Shown here: piece by piece, positions 43,435 through 53,438 of the stretch
Layout: each line of letters begins with the position of its first letter
Numbering within the stretch: position 1 is the first letter of the stretch
Source: Microbacterium foliorum
Lineage (GTDB): Bacteria; Actinomycetota; Actinomycetes; Actinomycetales; Microbacteriaceae
DNA length: 64,000 nucleotides
Reading direction: 5' to 3'
Assembly (NCBI RefSeq): GCF_003367705.1
Contig: NZ_CP031425.1
Location: forward strand, 3,410,001-3,474,000
The notes under the pieces: generated by a model
Seen by the model: the letters and a program-made list of their open reading frames with translations, nothing else
Told to the model about the DNA's origin: nothing
The model's database searches: none
Made by a program: the position numbers and the translations under genes

Positions 43435-44666
43435 CGCCCGACCCCGACCCCGACCCCGACCCCGCGCCCGACCCCGACGAGTGTGCGCGCGGAGGGCAGT
43501 TCCGCGAACGCCCGCGCGAGGTCGGCGATCAGATCGTCGACGTTCTCCAGACCGATCGAGAGTCGCAGGACGTCGGCGTCGGGTCGCGCCTCCTCCGGGA
43601 CCGGTCGGTGCGTGAGGGCGGCGGGATGCTGGATCAGAGAGTCGACGCCGCCCAGCGACACGGCGTGGGTGAACAGGGTGGTCGACGAGGTCACCGCGGA
43701 TGCCGCGGCGAAGCCGCCCCGCATCCGCATCGCGATCATCGCCCCGGTGCCCCGCATCTGCCTCTCGAGGATGCCGGCGGGGTCGCCGTCGAGCCCCGGG
43801 TAGAAGACCTCGGCCACCTCGGGGCGATCCCCCAGCCACTGCACGATGCGTCGCGCGTTCTCCTGCTGCGCGCGCATCCGCACCGGCAGGGTGGTGAGTC
43901 CGCGGTGCAGCAGATAGGCGCCCAGCGGATGCAGCAGACCTCCCGTCACCGCCCGCACCCGGCGCAGGGCCTCGGCCGTCGTCTCGCTGCAGGCCACCAC
44001 TCCGGCGATCACGTCGCCGTGGCCGCCCAGATACTTGGTCGCGCTGTGCAGCGACATGGCCGCGCCGTGATCGATCGGGTTCTGCAGCACCGGCGTCGCG
44101 AAGGTGTTGTCGACGACGACCGGCACGTCTCCCGCGCGAGCGACGACGGCGGCGATATCGGCGAGGTCGAGGGTCGGGTTCGCCGGAGTCTCGAGCACCA
44201 CCAGACCCGTGTCCTGGCGGATCGCCGCGGCGACGTCGGCCGCCTCGCAGTAGGTCGTCTCGACGCCGAGGAGCCCCGACCCGAGCAGGTGGTCGGTGCC
44301 CCCGTAGAGCGGACGCACCGCCACCACGTGGTGCTTACCCGCCGCCGGACCGTGGGCGAGGATCACGGCGGTCATCGCCGCCATCCCCGACGCGAACGCG
44401 ACCGACGCCTCGGCGTGCTCCAGTTCGGCGAGCGCGTCTTCGAACCGCGCGACGGTCGGATTCCAGAGGCGCGCATAGACGAGGCTGCCGTCGGCAGGTG
44501 GACGGCCCCCCGTCGCCATCGCCTCGTACGAATCGCCGCCCCGTTCGATGTCGGGAAGCGGATTGGTCGTCGAGAGGTCGATCGGCAGGGCGTGCACGCC
44601 GAGTCCGTCGAGGTCGGCGCGCCCGCTGTGCACGGCGAGGGTGTCTGGATGCAACGGTGCAGTCAT
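43428..44666 (-). CDS. Cystathionine gamma-synthase/lyase-family PLP enzyme
   Basis: 412 residues. PLP lysine K211 in SLHSATKYLGGHGD; the Tyr/Arg pair of the neighbouring active site is in LVYARLWNPT. Trans-sulfuration family, acting on homocysteine, cystathionine or methionine. Divergent from an Lrp regulator, which favours a catabolic role such as methionine gamma-lyase, but this is inference. The last about 16 residues are Gly/Val repeats from a microsatellite and are probably not functional. Confidence 0.88.
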   Translation of the reverse strand: MTAPLHPDTLAVHSGRADLDGLGVHALPIDLSTTNPLPDIERGGDSYEAMATGGRPPADGSLVYARLWNPTVARFEDALAELEHAEASVAFASGMAAMTAVILAHGPAAGKHHVVAVRPLYGGTDHLLGSGLLGVETTYCEAADVAAAIRQDTGLVVLETPANPTLDLADIAAVVARAGDVPVVVDNTFATPVLQNPIDHGAAMSLHSATKYLGGHGDVIAGVVACSETTAEALRRVRAVTGGLLHPLGAYLLHRGLTTLPVRMRAQQENARRIVQWLGDRPEVAEVFYPGLDGDPAGILERQMRGTGAMIAMRMRGGFAAASAVTSSTTLFTHAVSLGGVDSLIQHPAALTHRPVPEEARPDADVLRLSIGLENVDDLIADLARAFAELPSARTLVGVGRGVGVGVGVGRD

Positions 44667-44769
44667 GCTTCCACGTTGCCGGAAATGCGCTTTTGCCGCC
44701 GCGGTTCGACAGAATCACTCACTGCATCCGCCGATCTCGCTATTCTGAGCGGAACGGAGCTGCAGGGAG

Positions 44770-45246
44770 ATGGTCACGTTGGCGAAAGCGCAACTCGACG
44801 AGGTCGATCTCGAGATCCTCGCCGTGCTCACCCGAGACGCCGAGGTCACCAACAAGGCGCTCGCCCGCGGCCTGGGTCTCGCCGAATCGACCTGCGCCCA
44901 CCGGGTGCGCTCTCTGCGCGAACGAGGGATCATCCGCGACACCCGCATCAGGGTCGACGAGGCCGCCCTCGGATCGCCGCTGCAGGCGATCATCAAAGTG
45001 CGGCTGGCGAACCACACCGGCCCGAAGGTCACCGCACTGTTCGACGCGCTCGCCGGCATCCCCCGGGTGCTGCAGGTGTTCCACGTCGCGGGCGTCGACG
45101 ACTTCCTGGTGCACGTCGCGGTGCAGGATGCCACGGCGCTGCGCGACATCGTGCTCGAGCACATCACGGTGCACCCCGTGGTGCGCGGTACCGAGACCCA
45201 ACTGGTGTTCGAGCTGCGCGACGGCGCGGGTCTGCTCGCGCGCTGA
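44770..45246 (+). CDS. Lrp/AsnC-family transcriptional regulator
   Basis: 158 residues. N-terminal HTH with LDEVDLEILAVLTRDAEVTNKALARGLGLAESTCAHRVRSL and a C-terminal RAM ligand domain (VAGVDDFLVHVAV). Probably senses an amino acid and controls the divergent PLP-enzyme gene. ATG at 44770 with GGAG upstream; 103-base shared spacer. Confidence 0.9.
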   Translation: MVTLAKAQLDEVDLEILAVLTRDAEVTNKALARGLGLAESTCAHRVRSLRERGIIRDTRIRVDEAALGSPLQAIIKVRLANHTGPKVTALFDALAGIPRVLQVFHVAGVDDFLVHVAVQDATALRDIVLEHITVHPVVRGTETQLVFELRDGAGLLAR

Positions 45247-45298
45247 GAGGATCGTGGGCGAGGATGGACACGTCGTCCGTCGAGCAAGGGAGCCCCTC

Positions 45299-47008
45299 AT
45301 GAGCCGCAGCGCCACCGCAGCCACGACATCGGTCCGAGAGATGCGCGACTTCCTCTTCGCGAACGCCACCGACTACGCCGCGGCCCGCGACGGATTCTCG
45401 TGGCCGACACCCGCGACGTTCAACTTCGCACTGGAGTGGTTCGACGTCATCGCCGGCGAGAGGCCCGAGCGCCCGGCCGTGCAGATCGTCTCCGCCGACC
45501 TCACCCGCAGGTCGTGGACGTACGGCGAGCTGTCGGCGCGTTCCGACCAGGTCGCCGCGTGGCTCACCGGCATCGGCATCCGCCGGGGCGACCACGTGAT
45601 CGTGATGCTCGGCAACACGATCGAGCTGTGGGAGGTGATGCTCGCGATCACCAAGATCGGGGCCGTGTCGATCCCCACCTCGACGCTGCTCTCGGCATCC
45701 GACCTCGCCTACCGCGTCGAGCACGGCCGCGCCCGCGCGATCGTGACGACGGGCGGACTCGCCGAGCGCATCGCCGACATCGACGCGCAGGTGCTGCGCA
45801 TCGGGGTGGGCGACGGCATCCCCGAGGGGTGGACGCGCTTCGACGACTCGACCACCGCGCCGACGACGTTCGAGCCGGATGCACCGACCCCCGCCGACGC
45901 CACGGCCCTGCTCTACTTCACGAGCGGCACCACCAGCCGTCCGAAGCTCGTGCAGCACACGCACGTCTCGTACCCGATCGGGCACCTGTCGACGATGTGG
46001 TGGCTGGGCGTGCGTCCCGACGACGTGCACCTCAACATCTCGTCACCCGGCTGGGCCAAGCACGCCTGGTCGAGCTTCTACTCGCCGTTCCTCGCCGAGG
46101 CCACGGTGTTCGTGTACAACTACGACCGCTTCGACGCGAACACTCTCATGCAGGTCATGGACACCCACCACGTCTCGACGTTCTGCGCCCCGCCGACGGT
46201 CTGGCGCATGCTGATCCAGGCGGATCTCGGGCGCCTCACCCACCCGCCGCGCGAACTCGTCGGCGCCGGCGAACCGCTGAATCCCGAGGTCATCGACCGC
46301 GTGCGCGACGCCTGGGGCGGCACGATCCGCGACGGATTCGGGCAGACCGAGATGACGGCCTGCGTCGGCAACTCCCCCGGTCAGGTCGTGAAGGTCGGCT
46401 CGATGGGCCGCCCCCTTCCCGGTTACCCGGTCGTGCTGCTTGACCCCGCGACCGGCGAGCTCGCCGACGCCGAGGGCGAGATCGCGCTGGACCTCGCGCA
46501 TCCGCCCACAGGGCTCATGGCCGGGTACTACGACGATCCCGAGAAGACGGCCGAGTCGCGGATGGGCGGCTATCACCACACCGGTGACATCGCGCAGCGG
46601 GATGCCGACGGCTACCTCACCTACATCGGTCGCGCCGACGACGTCTTCAAGGCATCGGACTACAAGATCTCACCGTTCGAGCTCGAGTCGGTGCTGCTGG
46701 AGCACGACCTCGTGGTCGAGGCGGCGGTGATTCCCAGCCCCGATCCCACGCGGCTGGCGGTGCCCAAGGCGTATGTCTGCCTGCGGGCGGATGCGGCGGT
46801 CGACGACACCGCGGCCGCACGGTCGATCTTCGCGTACGCCCACGACCGACTCTCCGCCCATCTGCGGGTGCGCATCATCGAGTTCGTGCCCGAGCTGCCC
46901 AAGACGATCTCGGGCAAGATCCGCCGGGTGGAGCTGCGGGCGCGCGAGAGCGAGCGCGTCGCCTCGGGAGACGACGCGCGGCAGCACCTCGACCGCGACT
47001 ACCGCTGA
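45299..47008 (+). CDS. Acyl-CoA synthetase, AMP-forming
   Basis: 569 residues of the ANL superfamily. AMP-binding P-loop LLYFTSGTTSRPKLVQHTH, A5-like DGFGQTEMT, A7 YHHTGDIAQRDADGYLTYIGR and the late lysine in PKTISGKIRR. Acetyl/acyl-CoA synthetase-like (medium-chain group, with VGSMGRPLPG). Activates a carboxylic acid as CoA ester; substrate not deducible. AAGGGAG precedes the ATG at 45299. Confidence 0.9.
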   Translation: MSRSATAATTSVREMRDFLFANATDYAAARDGFSWPTPATFNFALEWFDVIAGERPERPAVQIVSADLTRRSWTYGELSARSDQVAAWLTGIGIRRGDHVIVMLGNTIELWEVMLAITKIGAVSIPTSTLLSASDLAYRVEHGRARAIVTTGGLAERIADIDAQVLRIGVGDGIPEGWTRFDDSTTAPTTFEPDAPTPADATALLYFTSGTTSRPKLVQHTHVSYPIGHLSTMWWLGVRPDDVHLNISSPGWAKHAWSSFYSPFLAEATVFVYNYDRFDANTLMQVMDTHHVSTFCAPPTVWRMLIQADLGRLTHPPRELVGAGEPLNPEVIDRVRDAWGGTIRDGFGQTEMTACVGNSPGQVVKVGSMGRPLPGYPVVLLDPATGELADAEGEIALDLAHPPTGLMAGYYDDPEKTAESRMGGYHHTGDIAQRDADGYLTYIGRADDVFKASDYKISPFELESVLLEHDLVVEAAVIPSPDPTRLAVPKAYVCLRADAAVDDTAAARSIFAYAHDRLSAHLRVRIIEFVPELPKTISGKIRRVELRARESERVASGDDARQHLDRDYR

Positions 47009-47079
47009 GCGGCAGCGCTGAGAATCGCCGCGCGACCACCGCTGAGCGGCATCGCTGAACGGCATCGCCGCGCGCTGTG

Positions 47080-47508
47080 TCAGCCGGCCAGCGCCGGCTG
47101 ACTGCCCGTGCTGGTGGCCGGCTTCGTGCTGCGGGGCGTGGCGGATGCTGCACCTTCGGCGACCGTGACGGCATCGACGACCGCCGCGGCCCGAGCCTCA
47201 CGCGCCGCCTGCCGTGCGGGTTCGCCGGCGTTCACGACCCCGCGCGCCACCGCTCCGATCACGAGCATCGCGACGAGCATGCCGCCCGACACGAGCATCG
47301 GCGTCCACTGGCTCGCGAACGACGCCGTCGAGCTGAGCAGGGCGCCGGGTATCCACAGGCCCACTGCTCCGCCGGCGAGTCCTGCCGCGCCGCGCATGAT
47401 CGCGACGGCTGCGACGATCGCGCACAGTGCCGCGAACACCGCCCCGGCCATACCGATCGGCACCAGAATCGATGCCAGTTCGCTTGCCACTCTCGATGAC
47501 GTCATCAC
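47080..47508 (-). CDS. Hypothetical membrane protein
   Basis: 142 residues with three hydrophobic segments (about 8-37, 45-60, 71-92) and an Ala/Thr-rich polar C-terminus. No family recognised. ATG pair at 47508. Single gene between the acyl-CoA synthetase and the MATE exporter. Confidence 0.6.
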   Translation of the reverse strand: MMTSSRVASELASILVPIGMAGAVFAALCAIVAAVAIMRGAAGLAGGAVGLWIPGALLSSTASFASQWTPMLVSGGMLVAMLVIGAVARGVVNAGEPARQAAREARAAAVVDAVTVAEGAASATPRSTKPATSTGSQPALAG

Positions 47509-47666
47509 GACCCCCCGGTCAACGGAACCTCCGTATGACCAACATTACGAAGTGTCGGCATTCCGGGCATCCGTCTCAAGGATGATGTTCTGCGATCGTG
47601 ACGCCTCGCGCCGCGCCCGACGCGGCGAGCCGCCCGCCCCCGAGTCAACGCCGGGTCAACGCCGGG

Positions 47667-49139
47667 TCAGCGCCGGGTCAGCCAGGCGAACCGCGAGCCG
47701 CGCACCACCCGCACGGGCTGGGTGAGCACCGCATCGACGACCATGGATCCGTCGGTGGGTCCGACGATCGCGATGGCGGACGTCTCGGTGGACTCGACCG
47801 GGTCGACCGGCATGCGCGCGAGCGACCGGTGGGCGCGCACGTAGGCCGGAACCAGCAGCGTGATCGCCCCGAGCCACGCCAGCGGGTTGCTGAGAGCCAC
47901 CCCCTCGAAGCCGATCAGTGCGCCCAGCACGACGGCCGCGCCCACCCGCATCACCAGCTCGATGACGCCGGTGACCGTGGGGATGAGGGTGTGGCCGAGT
48001 CCCTGCAGCGCGCCGCGGAGCACGAACAGCACCCCGAGCGCCCAGTAGCCGCATCCGTTGATGACGAGCATGAGGTGCGCGAGGCGCACGACCTCGTCGG
48101 ACCCCTCCCCCACGAACAGCCGCACCATGGAGGTGCCGAACGCGATGATGAGCGCGCCGAGCAGGGCGCCCGTGATCACCGCCATCCAGGTGCCCTCGAT
48201 GACTCCTCGGCGGATGCGGTCGGGCCGCCGACCGCCCAGATTCTGCGCCGCGTACATCGAGGACGCGAGTCCCAGCGACGACAGGAACGCCACCGCCAGA
48301 CCGTCGACGCGGGAAGCCGTGGTGTACGCGGCGACCGCATCGGAGCCGAGGGTGTTCAGCGCGACCTGCACGGTGAGGGTGCCGATCGCGATGATCGACG
48401 CCTGGAACCCCATCGGCAGACCGAGCCGCAGGTGCTCGCGGACGTCGTCGCGGGAGACCCGCCAGTCCGCACGGCGCAGGTGCAGCATCGGCAGACGACG
48501 ACGCACGAACTCGAGGCAGAGCACCACCGAGACCGCCTGTGCGATGACGGTGGCGAGCGCCGCGCCGCCCACGCCCCAGTCGAGCGGACCCACCATCAGC
48601 ACGACCAGTGCGACGTTGAGGACGCACGAGACGGTGAGGAAGATCAGCGGGGTGCGGGAGTCGCCGATCGCACGGATGATCGCCGACAGGTAGTTGAAGA
48701 ACATCGTCGCGCTCGCGCCGATGAAGCTGATCTGCGTGAAGGTCGTCGCCTCGGGCATGAGCTCTGCGGGCGTCTGGAGCAGATCGAGCAGGGGCGCCGC
48801 GATCAGCGGCGCGACGACGGTGAGGACCACACTCGTCGCACCGGTCAGGATCACGCCGGTCGCGACGGATCGCCGCACGGCAGCGCCGTCGCCCGCACCG
48901 AATGCCTGGGCGATGGGGATCGCGAAGCCGCTGGTGAGACCCCACGCGAATCCGATCAGCAGGAACAGCAGGCTGCCCGTCGCGCCGACGGCGGCGAGCG
49001 ACTGCACGCCGAGGTGCCTGCCGACGACGACGGCGTCGGCGAACTGGTACATCTGCTGCACGACGTTGCCGAGCAGCAGCGGGATCGAGAACGAGAGGAT
49101 GACGCGCCACGGGCGGCCCGTGGTGAGGGAGGTGGCCAT
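47667..49139 (-). CDS. MATE-family efflux transporter
   Basis: 490 residues with twelve membrane helices in two repeats (FSIPLLLGNVVQQMYQFADAVVVGR in the first, GLPMGFQASIIAIGTLTVQVALN in the second), typical of NorM/DinF multidrug exporters driven by Na+ or H+. ATG at 49139. The C-terminal about 35 residues are hydrophilic. Divergent from the sugar ABC operon. Confidence 0.9.
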   Translation of the reverse strand: MATSLTTGRPWRVILSFSIPLLLGNVVQQMYQFADAVVVGRHLGVQSLAAVGATGSLLFLLIGFAWGLTSGFAIPIAQAFGAGDGAAVRRSVATGVILTGATSVVLTVVAPLIAAPLLDLLQTPAELMPEATTFTQISFIGASATMFFNYLSAIIRAIGDSRTPLIFLTVSCVLNVALVVLMVGPLDWGVGGAALATVIAQAVSVVLCLEFVRRRLPMLHLRRADWRVSRDDVREHLRLGLPMGFQASIIAIGTLTVQVALNTLGSDAVAAYTTASRVDGLAVAFLSSLGLASSMYAAQNLGGRRPDRIRRGVIEGTWMAVITGALLGALIIAFGTSMVRLFVGEGSDEVVRLAHLMLVINGCGYWALGVLFVLRGALQGLGHTLIPTVTGVIELVMRVGAAVVLGALIGFEGVALSNPLAWLGAITLLVPAYVRAHRSLARMPVDPVESTETSAIAIVGPTDGSMVVDAVLTQPVRVVRGSRFAWLTRR

Positions 49140-49189
49140 GAGGGAGCGGCTCGCAGGACTGGGGATGATCGGGGGAGCGTTCAGGATAT

Positions 49190-49201
49190 CGAATCGATTC
49201 G
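49190..49201. promoter_or_regulatory. Palindrome in the MATE upstream region
   Basis: Perfect 12-base palindrome CGAATCGATTCG, 50 bp before the MATE start. It shares the TCGA centre with the TTCGA dyads nearby. Possible operator; no binding partner known. Confidence 0.4.
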
Positions 49202-49250
49202 GGGCGGCGAAAGGGTCGATTCTCTCGGACCTGGCAACGCCGGTCTTGAC

Positions 49251-49263
49251 TTCGAACCTCGAA
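49251..49263. promoter_or_regulatory. TTCGA-N3-TCGAA dyad, distal copy
   Basis: Part of a 20-base block CTTGACTTCGAACCTCGAAC at 49244-49263 that recurs 108 bases downstream with two changes. The block starts with TTGACT, which is a good -35 element. Candidate operator for the ROK regulator of the sugar system. Confidence 0.5.
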
Positions 49264-49357
49264 CCGAGCGGATCCGCGGACCGCGTGGGTTGACGTCAAC
49301 AGCACCCTGCTCGCGGACGCACTCCCGGAAGTCACGAATTGATCACAGCCCCTTGAC

Positions 49358-49370
49358 TTCGAGACTCGAA
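49358..49370. promoter_or_regulatory. TTCGA-N3-TCGAA dyad, proximal copy
   Basis: Second copy of the block, CTTGACTTCGAGACTCGAAC at 49352-49371, 95 bp before the binding-protein start. Two equal dyads with 107 bp between centres would allow a repression loop. Inferred from repetition and position. Confidence 0.55.
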
Positions 49371-49465
49371 CTCAAGGAAAGTGTCTCCGGAGCGAGTCCC
49401 GAATGGCCGGGATTCCGATCTCGGGCGATGGCGCCCACCACGCATGCACAGCGAAGGAGCTCGTG

Positions 49466-50620
49466 ATGAAGAAGAAGTACGCACTGGCCGCACTCGGCCT
49501 GGTCGGGGCACTCGCCCTCGCCGGCTGTGGCGGAGGAGGAGCAGGCTCGACCGGCGGACCCGCAGGAGCAGAGGGCGCCGACAAGGGCGACATGCTCATC
49601 GGCGTCTCGATGCCGACCGAGACCTCGGAGCGCTGGATCGCCGACGGCGACGCGGTGCAGGCGGGCCTCGAGGATGCCGGGTACCAGGTCGAGCTGCAGT
49701 ACGCCGGCGACGACATCCCCACTCAGGGTCAGCAGATCGACCAGATGATCACCAAGGGCGCCGACCTGCTCATCGTCGCGGCCATCGACGGCACCGCGCT
49801 GTCGTCGCAGCTCGACGCCGCGGCGGCCGCCAACATCCCGGTGATCTCCTACGACCGCCTGATCCGCGACAGCGAGCACGTCGACTTCTACGTGACCTTC
49901 GACAACTACAAGGTCGGCGTGCAGCAGGCCACCTCGCTGCTCGTCGGCCTCGGAGTCCTCGACGCCGACGGCAAGGAGACCGGCCAGAAGGGGCCCTTCA
50001 ACATCGAGCTGTTCGCCGGCTCGCTCGACGACAACAACGCGCACTTCTTCTGGAAGGGCGCGATGGACACCCTGCAGCCGTTCATCGACGACGGCGTGCT
50101 CGCGGTTCCGTCCGGCCAGGTCGAGATCGAGCAGGCCGCGACCCTGCGCTGGCAGCAGGAGACCGCACAGAAGCGCATGGAGGATCTGCTGACCTCGACC
50201 TACGGCAACGGCACGAAGCTCGACGGAGTGCTGTCGCCGTACGACGGGCTCTCGCGCGGCATCATCACGGCGCTGCAGGGCACCGGCGGGTTCGGGGCCA
50301 CCATCGCCGACGGCCTGCCCGTCGTCACGGGCCAGGATGCCGAGATCGCCTCCATCACGCTGATCGACAAGGGCGTGCAGTTCTCGTCGATCTTCAAGGA
50401 CACCCGCAAGCTCGCCGAGCAGTCGGTCGTCGCCGCAGAGGCGATGCTCGAGGGCGATGAGCCCGAGGCGAACGACACCGAGACCTACGACAACGGGGTG
50501 AAGGTCGTGCCCTCGTACCTGCTGCAGTCCGACATCGTCTACAAGGACAACATCACCTCGCTCCTGGTCGACTCCGGCTACTGGACGCAGGCCGAGGTCG
50601 ACTCGGGCGTCGCCGAATAG
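49466..50620 (+). CDS. chvE: ChvE-type multiple-sugar-binding lipoprotein
   Basis: 384 residues with a lipoprotein signal peptide (lipobox LAGC at about residue 22) and a periplasmic-binding-protein family-1-like (RbsB/ChvE) body: [37 protein letters not shown]. ChvE/MmsB-type proteins bind aldoses such as galactose, xylose and arabinose. ATG at 49466 with GAAGGAG upstream. First gene of the sugar import operon. Confidence 0.88.
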   Translation: MKKKYALAALGLVGALALAGCGGGGAGSTGGPAGAEGADKGDMLIGVSMPTETSERWIADGDAVQAGLEDAGYQVELQYAGDDIPTQGQQIDQMITKGADLLIVAAIDGTALSSQLDAAAAANIPVISYDRLIRDSEHVDFYVTFDNYKVGVQQATSLLVGLGVLDADGKETGQKGPFNIELFAGSLDDNNAHFFWKGAMDTLQPFIDDGVLAVPSGQVEIEQAATLRWQQETAQKRMEDLLTSTYGNGTKLDGVLSPYDGLSRGIITALQGTGGFGATIADGLPVVTGQDAEIASITLIDKGVQFSSIFKDTRKLAEQSVVAAEAMLEGDEPEANDTETYDNGVKVVPSYLLQSDIVYKDNITSLLVDSGYWTQAEVDSGVAE

Positions 50621-50684
50621 ATCTCCCTCGGGGCGTGCTGCCGGACCGGCAGCACGCCCCACTCTCACGAAAGGACATCGGGTC

Positions 50685-52226
50685 ATGACGACACCGGTTC
50701 TGCAGATGCGGGAGATCGAGAAGAGCTTCCCGGGTGTGAAGGCGCTCCAGGGCGTCAGCCTCGACGTGAACCGCGGCGAGATCCTCGCGATCTGCGGCGA
50801 GAACGGCGCGGGCAAGTCCACCCTCATGAAGGTGCTCTCCGGCGTCTATCCGCACGGCACGTACGACGGCGAGATCATCTACGAGGGCGAGGTGGCCGCC
50901 TTCGGCGCGATCACCGACTCCGAGCAGAAGGGGATCGTGATCATCCACCAGGAGCTCGCGCTGATCCCCTATCTGAGCGTCGCCGAGAACATCTTCCTCG
51001 GCAACGAGCGTCGGGCGAAGAACGGCCTCATCGACTGGGACAGGGCGAACGCCGAGGCATCCGCGCTCCTCGCACAGGTGGGGCTCGACGAGAACCCGGC
51101 CACGCCCGTCGCGCAGCTCGGCGTGGGAAAGCAGCAGCTCGTCGAGATCGCCAAGGCGCTGTCGAAGAACGTGCGCCTGCTGATCCTCGACGAGCCGACC
51201 GCCGCGCTCAACGACACCGATTCCGCGCACCTGCTCGATCTGCTTCGCCGGCTGCGCGACGAGGGCATGACGTCGATCATCATCTCGCACAAGCTCAACG
51301 AGATCGCCGAGATCGCCGACCGCACCACGATCATCCGCGACGGCAAGACGATCGAGACCCTCGACATGAAGGATCCCGCCTCGACCCAGGAGCGGATAAT
51401 CCGGGGAATGGTCGGCCGCGATCTGGCCCACCGCTACCCCGAGCGCGTCTCGAACCCGGGCGAGGAGGTGCTGCGCATCGAGAACTGGTCGGTGAGCCAC
51501 CCCACCCAGCCGGGACGCGTCATGGTCGACGACGCCTCTCTGTCGGTCCGCGCCGGAGAGGTCGTCGGCATCGCCGGTCTCATGGGCGCCGGACGCACGG
51601 AACTCGCGATGAGCGTGTTCGGGCGCACCTACGGACGCCATGCACGCGGCAAGGTCTTCGTCCGCGGCAAAGAGGTGAACACCTCGACGACGAGCGCCGC
51701 CATCCGTGCGGGCATCGCCTACGCCACCGAGGACCGCAAGCGATTCGGGCTCAACCTCATCGACGACATCCGGCACAACATCACCATGGCGTCACTGCGC
51801 CTGATCAGCCCCGGCGGATGGATCAATGCCAACCGCGAACTGCAGGTGGCGGAGCAGTACCGTGCCGAGCTGAACATCAAGACCCCCAGCGTGCTCCAGC
51901 TCGTCGGCAACCTCTCCGGAGGCAATCAGCAGAAGGTCGTGCTGAGCAAGTGGATCCAGACCGCACCCGACGTCCTGATCCTCGACGAGCCGACCCGCGG
52001 TATCGACGTCGGCGCGAAGTACGAGATCTACACGATCATCAATCGCCTGGTCGCGGCCGGCAAGGGAGTGCTGGTGATCTCCTCGGAGCTGCCCGAGCTC
52101 CTCGGCATCTGCGACCGCATCTACACCCTGGCCTTCGGCAGGATCACCGGTGAACTCCCCGCCGCAGAAGCCACACAGGAGAACCTCATGCAGCTCATGA
52201 CCCTCGAAAGGACGGCCGCGCGATGA
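50685..52226 (+). CDS. mmsA: Multiple-sugar ABC transporter ATP-binding protein
   Basis: 513 residues with two ABC domains, as in MmsA/XylG/RbsA. First domain: Walker [11 protein letters not shown], Walker [14 protein letters not shown]. Second domain: degenerate Walker [10 protein letters not shown], signature [14 protein letters not shown], Walker [14 protein letters not shown]. Energises the importer; only one nucleotide site is expected to be fully active. GGACATCGGGTC precedes the ATG; overlaps the permease gene by four bases. Confidence 0.93.
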   Translation: MTTPVLQMREIEKSFPGVKALQGVSLDVNRGEILAICGENGAGKSTLMKVLSGVYPHGTYDGEIIYEGEVAAFGAITDSEQKGIVIIHQELALIPYLSVAENIFLGNERRAKNGLIDWDRANAEASALLAQVGLDENPATPVAQLGVGKQQLVEIAKALSKNVRLLILDEPTAALNDTDSAHLLDLLRRLRDEGMTSIIISHKLNEIAEIADRTTIIRDGKTIETLDMKDPASTQERIIRGMVGRDLAHRYPERVSNPGEEVLRIENWSVSHPTQPGRVMVDDASLSVRAGEVVGIAGLMGAGRTELAMSVFGRTYGRHARGKVFVRGKEVNTSTTSAAIRAGIAYATEDRKRFGLNLIDDIRHNITMASLRLISPGGWINANRELQVAEQYRAELNIKTPSVLQLVGNLSGGNQQKVVLSKWIQTAPDVLILDEPTRGIDVGAKYEIYTIINRLVAAGKGVLVISSELPELLGICDRIYTLAFGRITGELPAAEATQENLMQLMTLERTAAR

Positions 52227-53401
52227 CCGGCGTCAGCAACCTCTTCAGCCTCGCCACACGGAACCTCCGCCAGAGCGGCATCCTCGTCGCCTTCATCGCG
52301 ATCGTCGCGTTCTTCGCGATCCTGAACCCGACGTTCCTCTCGCCGGGCAACCTCACGAACATCGTCCTCCAGTACTCCTACATCCTGATCCTCGCGATCG
52401 GCATGGTGATCGTCATCATCGCGGGCCACATCGATCTGTCCGTCGGCTCGGTGGTGGCGCTCACCGGTGCGACGGCCGCTGTCATCGTGATCCGCGGACA
52501 GCAGCCGTGGTGGGTGGGCGTTCTCGCGGCGATCGCCGTCGGGCTGCTCGTCGGGGCCTGGCAGGGCTTCTGGGTGGCGTACGTCGGCATCCCCGCCTTC
52601 ATCGTGACGCTGGCCGGCATGCTCCTGTTCCGCGGACTCACCTTCATCGTGCTGAGCAACGTCTCGCTGTCGCCGTTCGGCGGCACCTACTACTCGATCG
52701 CCAACGGGTTCATAAACGGCTTGTTCGGCGGATACGGGGTCGACGTGTTCACTCTCGTGATCTTCGCGATCGGCGTCGTCGGCTACGCCGTCTGGCAGGT
52801 CCGCAGCCGCCGGTCGAAGCTCGCTCACCAACAGTCGGTCGAGGCACTGGGCTGGTTCGTCGCCAAGATCGCGATCGTGGCGGCCGTCGTGATGTGGTTC
52901 GGCTACCAGCTCTCCACCAGCCGCGGCCTGCCGTTCGTGCTGATCATCCTCGCGGTGCTGATCATCGCGTACTCGGTGATCACGCAGAAGAGCGTGTTCG
53001 GCCGCCACGTCTACGCGATCGGCGGCAACCTGCACGCGGCCCTGCTCAGCGGCGTGAACGTGCAGAGGGTCAACTTCTGGATCTTCGTGAACATGGGCAT
53101 GCTCGCCGGAATCGCCGGGGTCGTGTTCTCGTCGCGCACGAACGGTGCCCAGCCGGGGGCGGGCAACATGTTCGAGCTCGACGCCATCGCCGCCTGCTTC
53201 ATCGGCGGTGCGGCCGTCACCGGCGGTGTCGGCCGCGTGGGCGGGGCGATCGTCGGTGGCCTGATCATGGCGGTGATGAGCAACGGCATGCAGCTCATGG
53301 GTCTGGACCAGGCGACCCAGCAGGTGGTCAAGGGTCTCGTGCTGCTGATCGCGGTCGCCTTCGACGTCTGGAACAAGCGTCGGGCCGGTGCCGCCCGCTG
53401 A
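52223..53401 (+). CDS. mmsB: Multiple-sugar ABC transporter permease
   Basis: 392 residues with about ten membrane helices (BPD_transp_2 family). Typical features are [16 protein letters not shown] in the first third and [23 protein letters not shown] in the last. Forms the homodimeric pore of the CUT2-family importer. ATGA overlap with the ATPase gene. Confidence 0.92.
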   Translation: MTGVSNLFSLATRNLRQSGILVAFIAIVAFFAILNPTFLSPGNLTNIVLQYSYILILAIGMVIVIIAGHIDLSVGSVVALTGATAAVIVIRGQQPWWVGVLAAIAVGLLVGAWQGFWVAYVGIPAFIVTLAGMLLFRGLTFIVLSNVSLSPFGGTYYSIANGFINGLFGGYGVDVFTLVIFAIGVVGYAVWQVRSRRSKLAHQQSVEALGWFVAKIAIVAAVVMWFGYQLSTSRGLPFVLIILAVLIIAYSVITQKSVFGRHVYAIGGNLHAALLSGVNVQRVNFWIFVNMGMLAGIAGVVFSSRTNGAQPGAGNMFELDAIAACFIGGAAVTGGVGRVGGAIVGGLIMAVMSNGMQLMGLDQATQQVVKGLVLLIAVAFDVWNKRRAGAAR

Positions 53402-53438
53402 CCGCGGCGACGGCATCGACGCGCGATAAGCTCCCGCT

